64,000 nt of DNA from positions 1,932,501 to 1,996,500 of the forward strand of contig NZ_CP029064.1 of NCBI RefSeq assembly GCF_003076275.1, written 5' to 3'. The translations under genes and the position numbers were made by a program. Positions 9,435-17,492 of this stretch are shown in pieces. Under the pieces are notes generated by a model. That model was not told where the DNA came from. It ran no database searches and saw nothing but the letters and a program-made list of their open reading frames with translations. The DNA is from Microbulbifer sp. A4B17 (GTDB taxonomy: Bacteria > Pseudomonadota > Gammaproteobacteria > Pseudomonadales > Cellvibrionaceae). Each line of letters begins with the position of its first letter. Position 1 is the first letter of the stretch.

Positions 9435-9716
9435 CTATTTACGCCCCATTCTCTTATCTATCTGCTTTCTCTCCCAATCTTCACCAAAAAAATTAAACAA
9501 ATTGAAGGTGCTAATTGCATGGGAGGCGAGTCCTATACCCCAGCCAAATGCCGCCCAAAGTGACCATAAGTATCCGGGAGCGAGTATTAAGTTGGCAATT
9601 ACTAGTCCCGAGATAACTAATAAGTAGGTGATTAGGTGTTGGTAAAAGCTTTTCAGCTTTTTGACATGCTTAATGACTTCTTTTTCTTTGGAGGAGATCT
9701 GATCTTGGGAGTTCAT
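9435..9716 (-). CDS. 2TM domain membrane protein
   Basis: This 93-residue protein has a charged N-terminus (KEKEVIKHVKKLKSFYQH) followed by two hydrophobic helices at about 27-46 and 51-70. The C-terminus is basic and includes FGEDWERKQIDKRMG. That layout matches the 2TM domain family, found alone or fused to histidine kinases and of unknown function. There is no obvious partner gene nearby. Confidence 0.75.
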   Translation of the reverse strand: MNSQDQISSKEKEVIKHVKKLKSFYQHLITYLLVISGLVIANLILAPGYLWSLWAAFGWGIGLASHAISTFNLFNFFGEDWERKQIDKRMGRK

Positions 9717-9845
9717 ATTGATGACCTCGGCTGATTAGCTACAGCAGTGGGGAATATTATTATTCGAGTTATTTTCAAGTTTGGACAGGGATATTAACCA
9801 CAGCCAATGACATGTGGCAAGTAGTGAAATTTTCGAGTGTATGAA

Positions 9846-9870
9846 GGATGCCCGATGAGACCAGGCATCC
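9846..9870 (-). terminator. Hairpin downstream of maiA
   Basis: GGATGCC (9846-9852) pairs with GGCATCC (9864-9870) around an 11-base loop. It lies 12 bases beyond the stop of the minus-strand maiA gene and is followed on that strand by a short T-rich stretch. Confidence 0.55.
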
Positions 9871-9881
9871 ATAAAAGAGTA

Positions 9882-10511
9882 CTACACAATACAGTCTGGT
9901 TGTTCTGAAGGGTGGGCTTTAATAAAGGCCGGCAGTTCATTGCAAGCGTCTGTGATTTTCTGGATTTTGGGGTACTGGGTCATATCCAGGCCAAAGCGTT
10001 CCGCACTGTATACTTGCGGGAGTAAGCAACACTCGAACAACCCTGGATTGTCTCCAGCGGCGAAAGGCGAGGGTCTTAATTGCTTCTCCAGCGCGGAGAA
10101 GCCCAGGTGTATCCAGTGCTGAATCCATTGAATTTTTTGCTCATCACTGACTTTGAGTTCAGCCTGAAGGTACTGCAGAACCCTGAGGTTCTGTATAGGT
10201 TGAATATCGCTGGCAATACTTTGCGCGAGCGCGCGGATATGTGCGCGGGCCTCAGGGGCTTTTGGAAGTAGCGCTGGTTCTGGATGGGTTTCATCCAGCC
10301 ATTCCAAAATGGCGAGGGATTGGGTGAGACTGGTTTCGCCATCATTCAGGGTTGGCAGTAGCCCGTGTGGATTCAACGCGCGGTAGTCGTCTCCGTGCTG
10401 GTCTCCCTTGAGCAGGTTTACCGGGTGATACTCGTATTCCAGGCCTTTCAAGTTGAGCCCGATACGCACTCGGTAGCTGGCGGATGAGCGGAAGTATCCG
10501 TAAAGGTCCAT
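9882..10511 (-). CDS. maiA: Maleylacetoacetate isomerase (zeta-class glutathione transferase)
   Basis: This 209-residue protein has the thioredoxin-like GST N-domain with FRSSASYRVRIGLNLKG, the zeta-class glutathione site in which the usual SSCS appears as SSAS. NPHGLLPTL and the glutathione-contacting SLAILEWLDE follow. The C-domain is helical. The length is normal for MaiA. The enzyme isomerises maleylacetoacetate to fumarylacetoacetate in tyrosine degradation. It lies 76 bases downstream of hmgA on the same strand, which makes the assignment firm. Fumarylacetoacetase, the next enzyme, is not in this window. Confidence 0.93.
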   Translation of the reverse strand: MDLYGYFRSSASYRVRIGLNLKGLEYEYHPVNLLKGDQHGDDYRALNPHGLLPTLNDGETSLTQSLAILEWLDETHPEPALLPKAPEARAHIRALAQSIASDIQPIQNLRVLQYLQAELKVSDEQKIQWIQHWIHLGFSALEKQLRPSPFAAGDNPGLFECCLLPQVYSAERFGLDMTQYPKIQKITDACNELPAFIKAHPSEQPDCIV

Positions 10512-10587
10512 TCTCTTTCCTTTTCTTTATTTTGGCGTTTGGCTGTTTGATTGTCAGCCTTTTTGGTGTTGTCTGGATGCGCTGTAT

Positions 10588-11718
10588 TCACTTTGGCTTC
10601 CAGGAGTTTACATAATCTGTTAGCTCCACGGCATGGGCATCCGGGAGAATATCCCAGGGGGTGCGGCTGTCGATCATTACAGCAACTTCATCGGTTTCCT
10701 TGCGTGCATGCCGGGCTCCGGTAGCAAATGCCTTGGGATGGGGGCCGTGGGTAAATCCCATAGGGTGGAGGGTAAGCATCCCCGGATGAATATTGTCGCG
10801 GCTAAAGAAGTCGCCACGGTGATAGAAGATGAGCTCATCAAAGTCATCATTGTTGTGAAAGAAGGGAACTTTGAGTGCGCCCGGGTCACTCTCAATCGGG
10901 CGCGGCACAAAAGTAGCCACTACAAAACCCTGTGCGACAAAGGTGGTGTGAGCCGAAGGGGGGAGATGGTAGCGGTGGCTCATCAGCGGGCGTATATCGC
11001 GCCAGTTGATGCGAACAGCCAGGTTGTCCCCAGTCCAACCACAGACGTCCAGTGGGTTGAAGGGGTAGGTGATAGTCGACAGTTGTTGCCGAGCCTTGAC
11101 CACAACCCGCCACTCATCATCACCCTGTTGATCGAGAAAGGCTTTATCTATACGAGGCACATCCAGCATCGCCTGGTCAAAAATTGCATTGGGGCCAAGG
11201 ATTCCTTTTTCGGGGAGCTGAAAATGGCTGCCTATTGCCTCTACCATCAAAAGCTCCAGGGGCTCATCCTCGGTGGGTGCAAGGCGCCATAAGGTGCCAC
11301 GGGGTAGGAGGATATAGTCGCCATCGCGAACAGGGAGGTGGCCAAAATCACAAAATAAGTCGCCACTTCCGTTGTGCACGAACAGTAGCTGGTCTCCATC
11401 AGCGTTGCGCACCAGATGATCCATGGGCTCCCGGCAAGTCCATAGGGCGACTTGGCTATCCTGATTTCGCAGGACAGGTTTTTGGTCCCAGGGGCTTGTT
11501 CCCTTGTGTTTTATTTGCGTGCTATCAAAAGCGTGGGGGCGCAGCGGGCCCTCGAACTGGCTCCAGCCGGTGGGGGGGTGGCGGTGGTAAAAGTGTGTAC
11601 AGGGCCCAAAAAATCCCTCTTTGCCCATTTCCCTTTCAAAACTGTTGGGAGGGAAATCTGCATGGGCCTGGCGGCTTGTATTTCCTTCTGTTCGCGGAAA
11701 GCTGATCCACTGTTTCAT
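10588..11718 (-). CDS. hmgA: Homogentisate 1,2-dioxygenase
   Basis: This 376-residue protein belongs to the shorter bacterial homogentisate dioxygenase group. N-terminal features include GFFGPCTHFYHRHPPTGW and GPLRPHAFD. A double cupin carries likely Fe ligands in the second barrel: PFFHNNDDFDELIFYHRG supplies His and Glu, and FTHGPHPKA supplies a further His. The enzyme opens the ring of homogentisate to maleylacetoacetate, the substrate of the downstream maiA product. The gene is divergent from a MarR-type regulator and a tyrosine-type aminotransferase, so this is a tyrosine catabolic locus. 4-Hydroxyphenylpyruvate dioxygenase is not present here. Confidence 0.93.
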   Translation of the reverse strand: MKQWISFPRTEGNTSRQAHADFPPNSFEREMGKEGFFGPCTHFYHRHPPTGWSQFEGPLRPHAFDSTQIKHKGTSPWDQKPVLRNQDSQVALWTCREPMDHLVRNADGDQLLFVHNGSGDLFCDFGHLPVRDGDYILLPRGTLWRLAPTEDEPLELLMVEAIGSHFQLPEKGILGPNAIFDQAMLDVPRIDKAFLDQQGDDEWRVVVKARQQLSTITYPFNPLDVCGWTGDNLAVRINWRDIRPLMSHRYHLPPSAHTTFVAQGFVVATFVPRPIESDPGALKVPFFHNNDDFDELIFYHRGDFFSRDNIHPGMLTLHPMGFTHGPHPKAFATGARHARKETDEVAVMIDSRTPWDILPDAHAVELTDYVNSWKPK

Positions 11719-11910
11719 GGCGTGGCCTCGCTTCTGTACGGCTGGTTTGAAGAGAGTGGCGAAAAGTTGAGCAGCTTAGGGCCGCTTCCGCGCAAATTTC
11801 TTGCGCCGAAGACCCATTTAGCTCGCAAATATGGCGCAAAAAAACCTATACTGTCCGGCCATTTTTTCGTAGGGGCCGGTAACTTTTCCAGGAAGTATTT
11901 ATACCGATAG

Positions 11911-11928
11911 TGGTTACATTTGAAACCA
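11911..11928. promoter_or_regulatory. Inverted repeat in the hmgA-marR intergenic region, candidate MarR operator
   Basis: TGGTT (11911-11915) and AACCA (11924-11928) flank an 8-base AT-rich spacer, giving an 18-bp palindrome between the divergent promoters. The size suits a MarR dimer. Assignment to the adjacent regulator is by position only. Confidence 0.4.
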
Positions 11929-11992
11929 ATGTTAGTTAAATTGAACATCAGGTACAACCGGGATTCCCGAGCAGGCAGGTTTGAGGGCAGCT

Positions 11993-12493
11993 ATGACAAT
12001 TGACCAAAACACGCGACCCGCCGTTGTTGAGAACGACGAGCTGCGCCTTGAAAAATTCTTACCCTACCGCCTCTCGGTGCTTTCCAACCGAGTGAGTAAT
12101 GCTATTGCGCAAGCTTATGGTGCGCGCTTCCACCTCACCATTCCCGCTTGGCGGGTAATGGCGATTCTGGGTCGTTTTCCCGATTTATCCGCCGCTGAAC
12201 TGGTTGAGCAGACTGCCATGGATAAGGTGGCCATCAGTCGAGCCGTCTCGTCCCTGATAAAGAATGACTACATTACACGCAGTGAAGATCCCGGTGATCG
12301 GCGCCGGCAAGTGCTGAACCTGTCGGAGCTGGGGCGCGATATATACGCTCGCATAGTACCGCTGGCGCATCAGTACGAGAATGACCTGATGGCCTCTCTC
12401 TCCACTGAGGAGCGGGAACAGCTGGATAGCATTATTGATAAGTTAATGGTGCGCGCAAAGGAATGGTCTGAGCGCGGCCTCGTTGATGAATAA
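11993..12493 (+). CDS. MarR-family transcriptional regulator of tyrosine catabolism
   Basis: The protein has 166 residues from ATG 11993, which has GAGGG 6 bases upstream; an in-frame TTG at 11981 is less likely. The winged helix spans about 50-130, with LSAAELVEQTAMDKVAISRA as the recognition region and the wing DPGDRRRQVLNLSELGRD, typical of MarR. It is divergent from hmgA and 26 bases before the aminotransferase, so it probably controls both transcripts in response to an aromatic intermediate such as homogentisate. The ligand is inferred from neighbours. Confidence 0.88.
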   Translation: MTIDQNTRPAVVENDELRLEKFLPYRLSVLSNRVSNAIAQAYGARFHLTIPAWRVMAILGRFPDLSAAELVEQTAMDKVAISRAVSSLIKNDYITRSEDPGDRRRQVLNLSELGRDIYARIVPLAHQYENDLMASLSTEEREQLDSIIDKLMVRAKEWSERGLVDE

Positions 12494-12519
12494 ATGAGAT
12501 AACTAAGAGGAGTTTTCAG

Positions 12520-13710
12520 ATGTTTGAGCATTTAAACAGCCTTCCGCCAGATCCGATTTTGGGCCTTTTGGCCAGCTACCGCGCGGATGAAAACCCCAGC
12601 AAAATTGATCTCGGTGTGGGCGTCTACAAAGATGAGGCCGGCCATACCGCTGTCTTGCAAGCCGTTAAGGAAGCCGAAACTCGCTTATTACAGGGTGAGG
12701 AAACCAAGGCCTATATCGGCCCGGCCGGAACTCCGGGTTTCAACACCGCTATGCAGGAGCTGGTACTGGGTACAGGCCACCCGGCGTTGGTGGGCGGTCG
12801 CGTGCGTTCGGCTCAAACCCCTGGTGGGTGTGGTGCATTGAGGGTTTTGGCTGAGCTGATCAATCGCGCCAAAGCTGGAGCAACCGTATGGGTGAGTGAC
12901 CCTACATGGGCCAACCACGTTCCGCTTCTGGGGAATGCGGGCCTGGAGATCAAGAGCTACCCCTACTACGACCGAGCCACCAGTAGCTTGCAGTTCGACA
13001 AAATGGTCGAGACCCTGAAAGGTGTGGGTGAGGGCGATGTTGTACTGTTCCACGCCTGTTGCCATAACCCCTGTGGCGCGGACCTTTCCCGCGAGCAGTG
13101 GAAAGTGTTAGCGGAAATGGCGCAGAAGCAGGGCTTTACGCCGTTTATTGATATGGCTTACCAGGGCTTTGGAGAAAGCCTGGAAGATGACGCCTATGGG
13201 TTGCGTCTGATGGCTGAATCAGTGCCCGAAATGCTGGTTGCTGCTTCCTGCTCCAAAAATTTCGGTCTCTATCGCGAGCGTGTTGGCCTGGCAATGGTGA
13301 TTTATGCGAATGGCGAAGCCGCGGATAAGGGACAGAGCCAGATGCTGAGTGCCATTCGTGGCAACTATTCCATGCCACCTTCCCACGGTGCAGCCATTGT
13401 AGAATCTATTCTTACTGATGCGGGACTGAAAGCGAACTGGGAAGCTGAGCTGACTGAAATGCGTGAGCGTATCAATGGTTTGCGTGCCGGGCTGGTAGAG
13501 GGACTCGTCGCAGCGGGTGCTGCCGGTGAGTTTGGCTTTATCCGCCAACAGAAAGGGATGTTCTCATTCCTGGGTATCAATCCCGAACAGGTTCAACAGC
13601 TACAAAAAGACTATTCCATTTATATGGTGGACTCCAGTCGCATCAGTATTGCGGGCCTGAGTTCCAGTAATATGGAATACTTTTGTAAGGCTGTTGCCAG
13701 CGTGCTGTAA
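12520..13710 (+). CDS. Aromatic (tyrosine) / aspartate aminotransferase, class I
   Basis: This 396-residue fold-type I PLP enzyme starts DLGVGVYKDE-like at 30-39, as in the AspC/TyrB family. It shows HNPCG (182-186), DMAYQGFG (211-218), and the Schiff-base lysine in SCSKNFGLYRERVG (Lys246). A strong ribosome site AAGAGGAG precedes the ATG. It is probably co-transcribed with the MarR gene and next to hmgA, so the likely reaction is tyrosine to 4-hydroxyphenylpyruvate with 2-oxoglutarate; phenylalanine may also be used. Sequence alone does not separate TyrB from AspC, and the context favours TyrB. Confidence 0.88.
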   Translation: MFEHLNSLPPDPILGLLASYRADENPSKIDLGVGVYKDEAGHTAVLQAVKEAETRLLQGEETKAYIGPAGTPGFNTAMQELVLGTGHPALVGGRVRSAQTPGGCGALRVLAELINRAKAGATVWVSDPTWANHVPLLGNAGLEIKSYPYYDRATSSLQFDKMVETLKGVGEGDVVLFHACCHNPCGADLSREQWKVLAEMAQKQGFTPFIDMAYQGFGESLEDDAYGLRLMAESVPEMLVAASCSKNFGLYRERVGLAMVIYANGEAADKGQSQMLSAIRGNYSMPPSHGAAIVESILTDAGLKANWEAELTEMRERINGLRAGLVEGLVAAGAAGEFGFIRQQKGMFSFLGINPEQVQQLQKDYSIYMVDSSRISIAGLSSSNMEYFCKAVASVL

Positions 13711-13725
13711 ATTCGGCACATTTGG

Positions 13726-13746
13726 GGGTGAGCGATGTGCTCACCC
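13726..13746 (+). terminator. Hairpin between the aminotransferase and DAHP synthase genes
   Basis: GGGTGAGC (13726-13733) pairs perfectly with GCTCACCC (13739-13746) around a 5-base loop. There is no T-run, so it may only attenuate read-through. Confidence 0.45.
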
Positions 13747-13779
13747 TTAAGATTTACCCTTTAGAAGTAAGAGTGAAAG

Positions 13780-15171
13780 ATGGAAGTTGAGCTAGGAGTC
13801 CCAGTGCCCGAATCCCCCACCCAAATTTGGACCCCCCAGAGCTGGCGAAACTTCACCGCACATCAGCAGCCCCAATACAGCTCTGCCGAAGAAGTGGCTC
13901 AGGTAGCTAAACAGCTCTCAGGCCATCCACCGCTGGTATTTGCTGCAGAGGCCCGCGAGTTACGCCGCCAACTGGCCCAGGTTGCCGAGGGAAAAGCCTT
14001 CCTTTTACAAGGCGGTGATTGTGCTGAATCTTTTGCCGATTTTAATGCAAACCGCATTCGCGATACTTTCAAAGTGCTGCTGCAAATGGCAGTTGTGCTC
14101 ACCTTCGCCGGTAACTTGCCGGTGGTAAAGGTAGCGAGAATGGCGGGCCAGTATGCCAAGCCTCGTTCGGCGAATACTGAGACGGTAGGCGGGGTTGAGT
14201 TGCCCAGTTATCGTGGCGATATCATTAACGGTATCGATTTTACCGCTGAGGCACGTATACCAGATCCTCAGCGGATGGTAACCGCCTATAACCAATCCGC
14301 TGCAACCCTGAACCTGTTGCGTGCTTTTGCCCAGGGCGGTTTGGCAGATCTTCATCAGGTGCACAAGTGGAATCTAAGCTTTCTGAAAAATAACCCGCAG
14401 CGGGAAAAATATGCCCAATTGGCGGAGCGTCTTCAGGAAGCTTTAGAATTTATGGCGGTATGTGGTGTTACCTCAGAGAACTCCCCGGCAATTCGTGAGA
14501 CGGCTCTCTATACCTCTCATGAAGCGCTATTACTTGAATACGAGCAGGCTCTGACACGCACCGATAGCCTCACCGGCAAATGGTATGACTGCTCAGCACA
14601 TATGCTGTGGATCGGCGAGCGTACCCGCCAGCTGGATGGAGCGCATGTGGAGTTTCTCTCCGGTGTTTGCAACCCGATTGGGGTGAAAGTTGGTCCAAAG
14701 ATGCAACCGGATGAGCTGCTGCGTTTGATCGATAAGCTCAACCCCGAGAACGATGCAGGTCGCCTTACACTGATTACCCGTATGGGCGCCGATACTTTGG
14801 GAGAAAAATTGCCTGCATTGGTGCGCGCCATTCAAGCGGAGGGGCGCTCGGTGGTATGGAGCACTGATCCCATGCATGGCAATACCGTTAAAGCGGGTAA
14901 CGGCTATAAAACTCGCGATTTTGAAAAAATCCTGCGGGAAATTCGCGACTTTTTCTCGGTACACTGGGCCGAGGGAAGCCATCCCGGCGGTATCCATCTG
15001 GAAATGACCGGGCAGCATGTCACTGAGTGCACCGGTGGAGCCTGGAAAATTTCTGAGGCAGATTTAGCCAGTTGCTACCGCACTCAATGTGATCCACGGT
15101 TGAATGCCGACCAGGTATTGGAATTGGCCTTTTGTGTTTCTGAGTGGTTGCGGGCCGGGCGAATTGCTTGA
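13780..15171 (+). CDS. Class II 3-deoxy-7-phosphoheptulonate (DAHP) synthase
   Basis: This 463-residue protein is a full-length class II (plant/Mycobacterium-type) DAHP synthase. Conserved segments are [12 protein letters not shown] (metal-binding Cys), [34 protein letters not shown] and [15 protein letters not shown], the last carrying further metal ligands. It condenses phosphoenolpyruvate and erythrose 4-phosphate in the first step of the shikimate pathway. The class II form is unlike the AroFGH type of E. coli. Placing an aromatic biosynthetic gene after an aromatic catabolic aminotransferase is notable; the 69-base gap contains a hairpin, so expression may be separate. A strong terminator follows. 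Confidence 0.93.
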   Translation: MEVELGVPVPESPTQIWTPQSWRNFTAHQQPQYSSAEEVAQVAKQLSGHPPLVFAAEARELRRQLAQVAEGKAFLLQGGDCAESFADFNANRIRDTFKVLLQMAVVLTFAGNLPVVKVARMAGQYAKPRSANTETVGGVELPSYRGDIINGIDFTAEARIPDPQRMVTAYNQSAATLNLLRAFAQGGLADLHQVHKWNLSFLKNNPQREKYAQLAERLQEALEFMAVCGVTSENSPAIRETALYTSHEALLLEYEQALTRTDSLTGKWYDCSAHMLWIGERTRQLDGAHVEFLSGVCNPIGVKVGPKMQPDELLRLIDKLNPENDAGRLTLITRMGADTLGEKLPALVRAIQAEGRSVVWSTDPMHGNTVKAGNGYKTRDFEKILREIRDFFSVHWAEGSHPGGIHLEMTGQHVTECTGGAWKISEADLASCYRTQCDPRLNADQVLELAFCVSEWLRAGRIA

Positions 15172-15205
15172 TTTTTAGTCCACGTTAATCAGGCACCCCT
15201 TAATC

Positions 15206-15251
15206 AAAAACCTCTTACATTAAGTCTATGGCTTGAGTAAGAGGTTTTTTT
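15206..15251 (+). terminator. Intrinsic terminator after the DAHP synthase gene
   Basis: AAAAACCTCTTAC (15206-15218) pairs with GTAAGAGGTTTTT (15237-15249) around an 18-base loop, ending in a run of seven T. Confidence 0.9.
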
Positions 15252-15617
15252 GTTTCCAGTATGGATTTTTTATTTAAAGCTGAATTTCATTGCACTTTTC
15301 TAGCTACTTATAAAGAATAATTTCCTTTACATTAATGCTGGCTTTCCTTGGTGTGTTGGTAGTGGCACGATTGTCTAGTTATGACGGCGAGAATAGGGAT
15401 AGTGACAGGTATGATAATGACTTAAGCAATTGTTTGAGCAGTAACTCGCGTTTGTCTGGATGTTCTATTGCACTGCCAATGTTAGCCGATTAGAATTCAT
15501 TTCCTGTACAGGGGAGCCTTCATTTACATGATAATAGGCAGCTTTCCTTCTTTTTTTGGAATAGTTTTTCTCCTGCTGCACTTATTCTATTTATAAAATG
15601 AAAAATTTGGGGAAGTT
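15252..15617. other. AT-rich intergenic stretch without a recognisable gene
   Basis: About 365 bases with many stops in all frames. A TTGGGGAAG ribosome site just before 15618 serves the next gene; I see no RNA gene or repeat. Confidence 0.5.
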
Positions 15618-16013
15618 ATGACTAATCCGTATGTTGCGCCAAATTCGGATGTGAATGTTGATGCTGATAATAATTCTGGGCAGAAAAGTGATATTGTCCC
15701 AGAGGGAGTTAAAGGTTGGAGTTGGGGTGCCTTCTTTTTTAGCTGGATATGGGCCATCTTTAACAAAACCTATATAGGCTTGCTTGCTCTGGTTCCTTAT
15801 ATTGGTTTTATTTTTTCTATCTATTTGGGAATAAAGGGGCGGGAACTCGCCTGGAAGAATAAGCAGTGGGAAAGTATTGAGCACTTTAACTCTGTACAGA
15901 GAAAATGGTCCATCTGGGGTGTTTGTTTCTTACTCATTGCAATAGTGGGTATTGTTGCTGCTGTGGCATTACCAGCATATGTAGAATATAAGAATGCAGT
16001 TGGTGGTGTGTAA
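15618..16013 (+). CDS. Small membrane protein with a pilin-like hydrophobic C-terminal segment
   Basis: The 131-residue product has a polar Asn/Asp-rich N-terminus (1-35). A DUF2628-like membrane segment follows with GWSWGAFFFSWIWAIFNKTY and a second helix at about 57-75. A cytoplasmic stretch, WKNKQWESIEHFNSVQRKWS, comes next, then a third hydrophobic segment. That last segment ends GIVAAVALPAYVEYKNAV, close to the GxxAAxAxPAYxxY consensus of type IV pilin N-termini, but here at the C-terminus and without a prepilin GFxxxE site. The function is unknown. It has a good ribosome site and is followed by a perfect 17-bp hairpin, so it is probably a single-gene transcript. Confidence 0.7.
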   Translation: MTNPYVAPNSDVNVDADNNSGQKSDIVPEGVKGWSWGAFFFSWIWAIFNKTYIGLLALVPYIGFIFSIYLGIKGRELAWKNKQWESIEHFNSVQRKWSIWGVCFLLIAIVGIVAAVALPAYVEYKNAVGGV

Positions 16014-16050
16014 TATAGTTGGCTAAACCCTCTAGTTATAAAATGAAGAG

Positions 16051-16089
16051 CAAGATAAGGAAGTAGCTTCTTGCTACTTCCTTATCTTG
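16051..16089. repeat. Perfect 17-bp inverted repeat (hairpin, probable terminator)
   Basis: CAAGATAAGGAAGTAGC (16051-16067) pairs perfectly with 16073-16089 around a 5-base loop. There is no T-run on the plus strand. The stem is longer than usual for a terminator. Confidence 0.75.
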
Positions 16090-16240
16090 TAAGTTCCTCA
16101 ACATCTCATCCCCGTACTTTCAGCAAACTTACCTATATTCTTCGGTGTGAATTCTTAAGCTTTACTTTTGCTATGTAGACAGTCGGGGAGGGTTGGACCT
16201 GATATCTTGTTTGTATCATTCTTCTGTCTGGCAATGCCGT

Positions 16241-16510
16241 ATGACCGTTACTAACCGGAGAAGTGGCCAGAAGGTGAGGCTGACTTCCCGGCGCCTGATA
16301 ATGAAAGATGGCGCTGTCTTTAAGGAATGTGAGGCCTTTGGAGGTGGGCAGGAGGTGAAAGGGGTGGCGTATCTGGAGCTTCCTCAAGGTTCAGAGGCAG
16401 ATCTGGAAATAGTATTCTTTGAAGTGCCCGAGCAATATGGGGAAGTCTTGAACCTCGGTTTTAAAGCGGGGAGTAAAGAGTTTGGCTTCAAAAATATTGT
16501 GATCAGATAG
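16241..16510 (+). CDS. Hypothetical protein, possibly the remnant of a larger gene
   Basis: A frame of 89 residues from ATG 16241 gives MTVTNRRSGQKVRL and then a beta-rich, acidic sequence (VKGVAYLELPQGSEADLEI, EVLNLGFKAGSKEFGF). An upstream TTG at 16193 extends it with a stretch that does not look coding. No clear ribosome site precedes either start. I do not recognise the family. The C-terminal half reads like a real protein, so this may be a 5'-truncated gene. Confidence 0.35.
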   Translation: MTVTNRRSGQKVRLTSRRLIMKDGAVFKECEAFGGGQEVKGVAYLELPQGSEADLEIVFFEVPEQYGEVLNLGFKAGSKEFGFKNIVIR

Positions 16511-16618
16511 TTGGATTTGCTAAATATTGATAGGAGTCGCTGGCTGTACGCCAGACTTTTAAATGGAATTGACGTTCCGTAGCCGCCTTGCAGAGCATCA
16601 GGGCTTTCTACCGTACAG

Positions 16619-17464
16619 GTGTTATTTGCAGTGTTATCAAGTGTAGATTTGAAACGATATATACGTGAATTCTGGCTGTTCGGCTTGAGGCAGGCTTACG
16701 CCTGCATGTTTGGCGGTTTCCTGCTGGGTATTATGATTGCGACCAATTATTGGTATCCGCTGGAGTCGATTCACCGCTACGACTTTATTTTCCTGGCTGC
16801 TATTGCCTTCCAGGTCTTTCTATTGACTACCAAGCTGGAAACTTTCAGGGAGTCGATTGTCATTGTCGTGTTCCATATCGTAGCCACGGTTATGGAGATA
16901 TTTAAAACGTCTGATGCTATTGGCTCATGGAGTTACCCGGAAGAGTACTTCTTTGGGATTGGTAATGTGCCACTGTTTACGGGGTTTATGTATAGCGCGG
17001 TGGGTAGTTATATTGCCAGGGTTTGGCGAATCTTTGAGTTTGAATATTCTCACTACCCATCGAAAGCATTGACAGTTGTTCTAGTCGTACTTATCTATAT
17101 CAACTTCTTTACACATCACTATATCTGGGATTTTCGCTGGGCGTTACTGGCGGGCACGGTTCTGCTGTTTTATCGAACCAATATTTACTTCAAGGTGGTT
17201 GAGAAACACCGTTATATGCCGTTGCTCCTGGGCTGGCTGCTTGTAGCGCTGTTTATCTGGTTTGCTGAAAACATTGCTACTTTTGCGAATATATGGATTT
17301 ACCCTAATCAGTCCCACGAGTGGCAAATGGTTTCGCTGGCAAAGCTCAGCTCATGGTATCTGCTGATGCTACTGAGTTTTGTATTGGTCTCGCTGATTAA
17401 TAATGTGAAGATCCGCGCCGTTGATGCTGGCAGCCTGAGTGGGGAGGGCAGGTCGCCTGCTTAA
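16619..17464 (+). CDS. DUF817 family integral membrane protein
   Basis: The 281-residue protein has eight or so hydrophobic helices. It shows family features [50 protein letters not shown] and, near the end, [17 protein letters not shown]. This matches the YoaT/DUF817 group of unknown function. The start is GTG at 16619 or 16631, both without a strong ribosome site. A 12-bp hairpin overlaps the stop codon. No partner gene is evident; the next gene is convergent. Confidence 0.82.
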   Translation: MLFAVLSSVDLKRYIREFWLFGLRQAYACMFGGFLLGIMIATNYWYPLESIHRYDFIFLAAIAFQVFLLTTKLETFRESIVIVVFHIVATVMEIFKTSDAIGSWSYPEEYFFGIGNVPLFTGFMYSAVGSYIARVWRIFEFEYSHYPSKALTVVLVVLIYINFFTHHYIWDFRWALLAGTVLLFYRTNIYFKVVEKHRYMPLLLGWLLVALFIWFAENIATFANIWIYPNQSHEWQMVSLAKLSSWYLLMLLSFVLVSLINNVKIRAVDAGSLSGEGRSPA

Positions 17465-17475
17465 GGCGACCTGCC
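17447..17475. terminator. 12-bp hairpin shared by two convergent genes
   Basis: GGCAGGTCGCCT (17447-17458) pairs perfectly with 17464-17475 around a 5-base loop. The hairpin includes the stop codon of the plus-strand gene and ends 18 bases before the stop of the convergent oxidoreductase. Confidence 0.65.
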
Positions 17476-17492
17476 TGCTTAGTTGACAGGAG

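Noticed and set aside
10633..11910. Long plus-strand frames of 150-220 codons opposite hmgA
   Set aside because: hmgA on the minus strand is unambiguous; the antisense frames arise from its codon bias.
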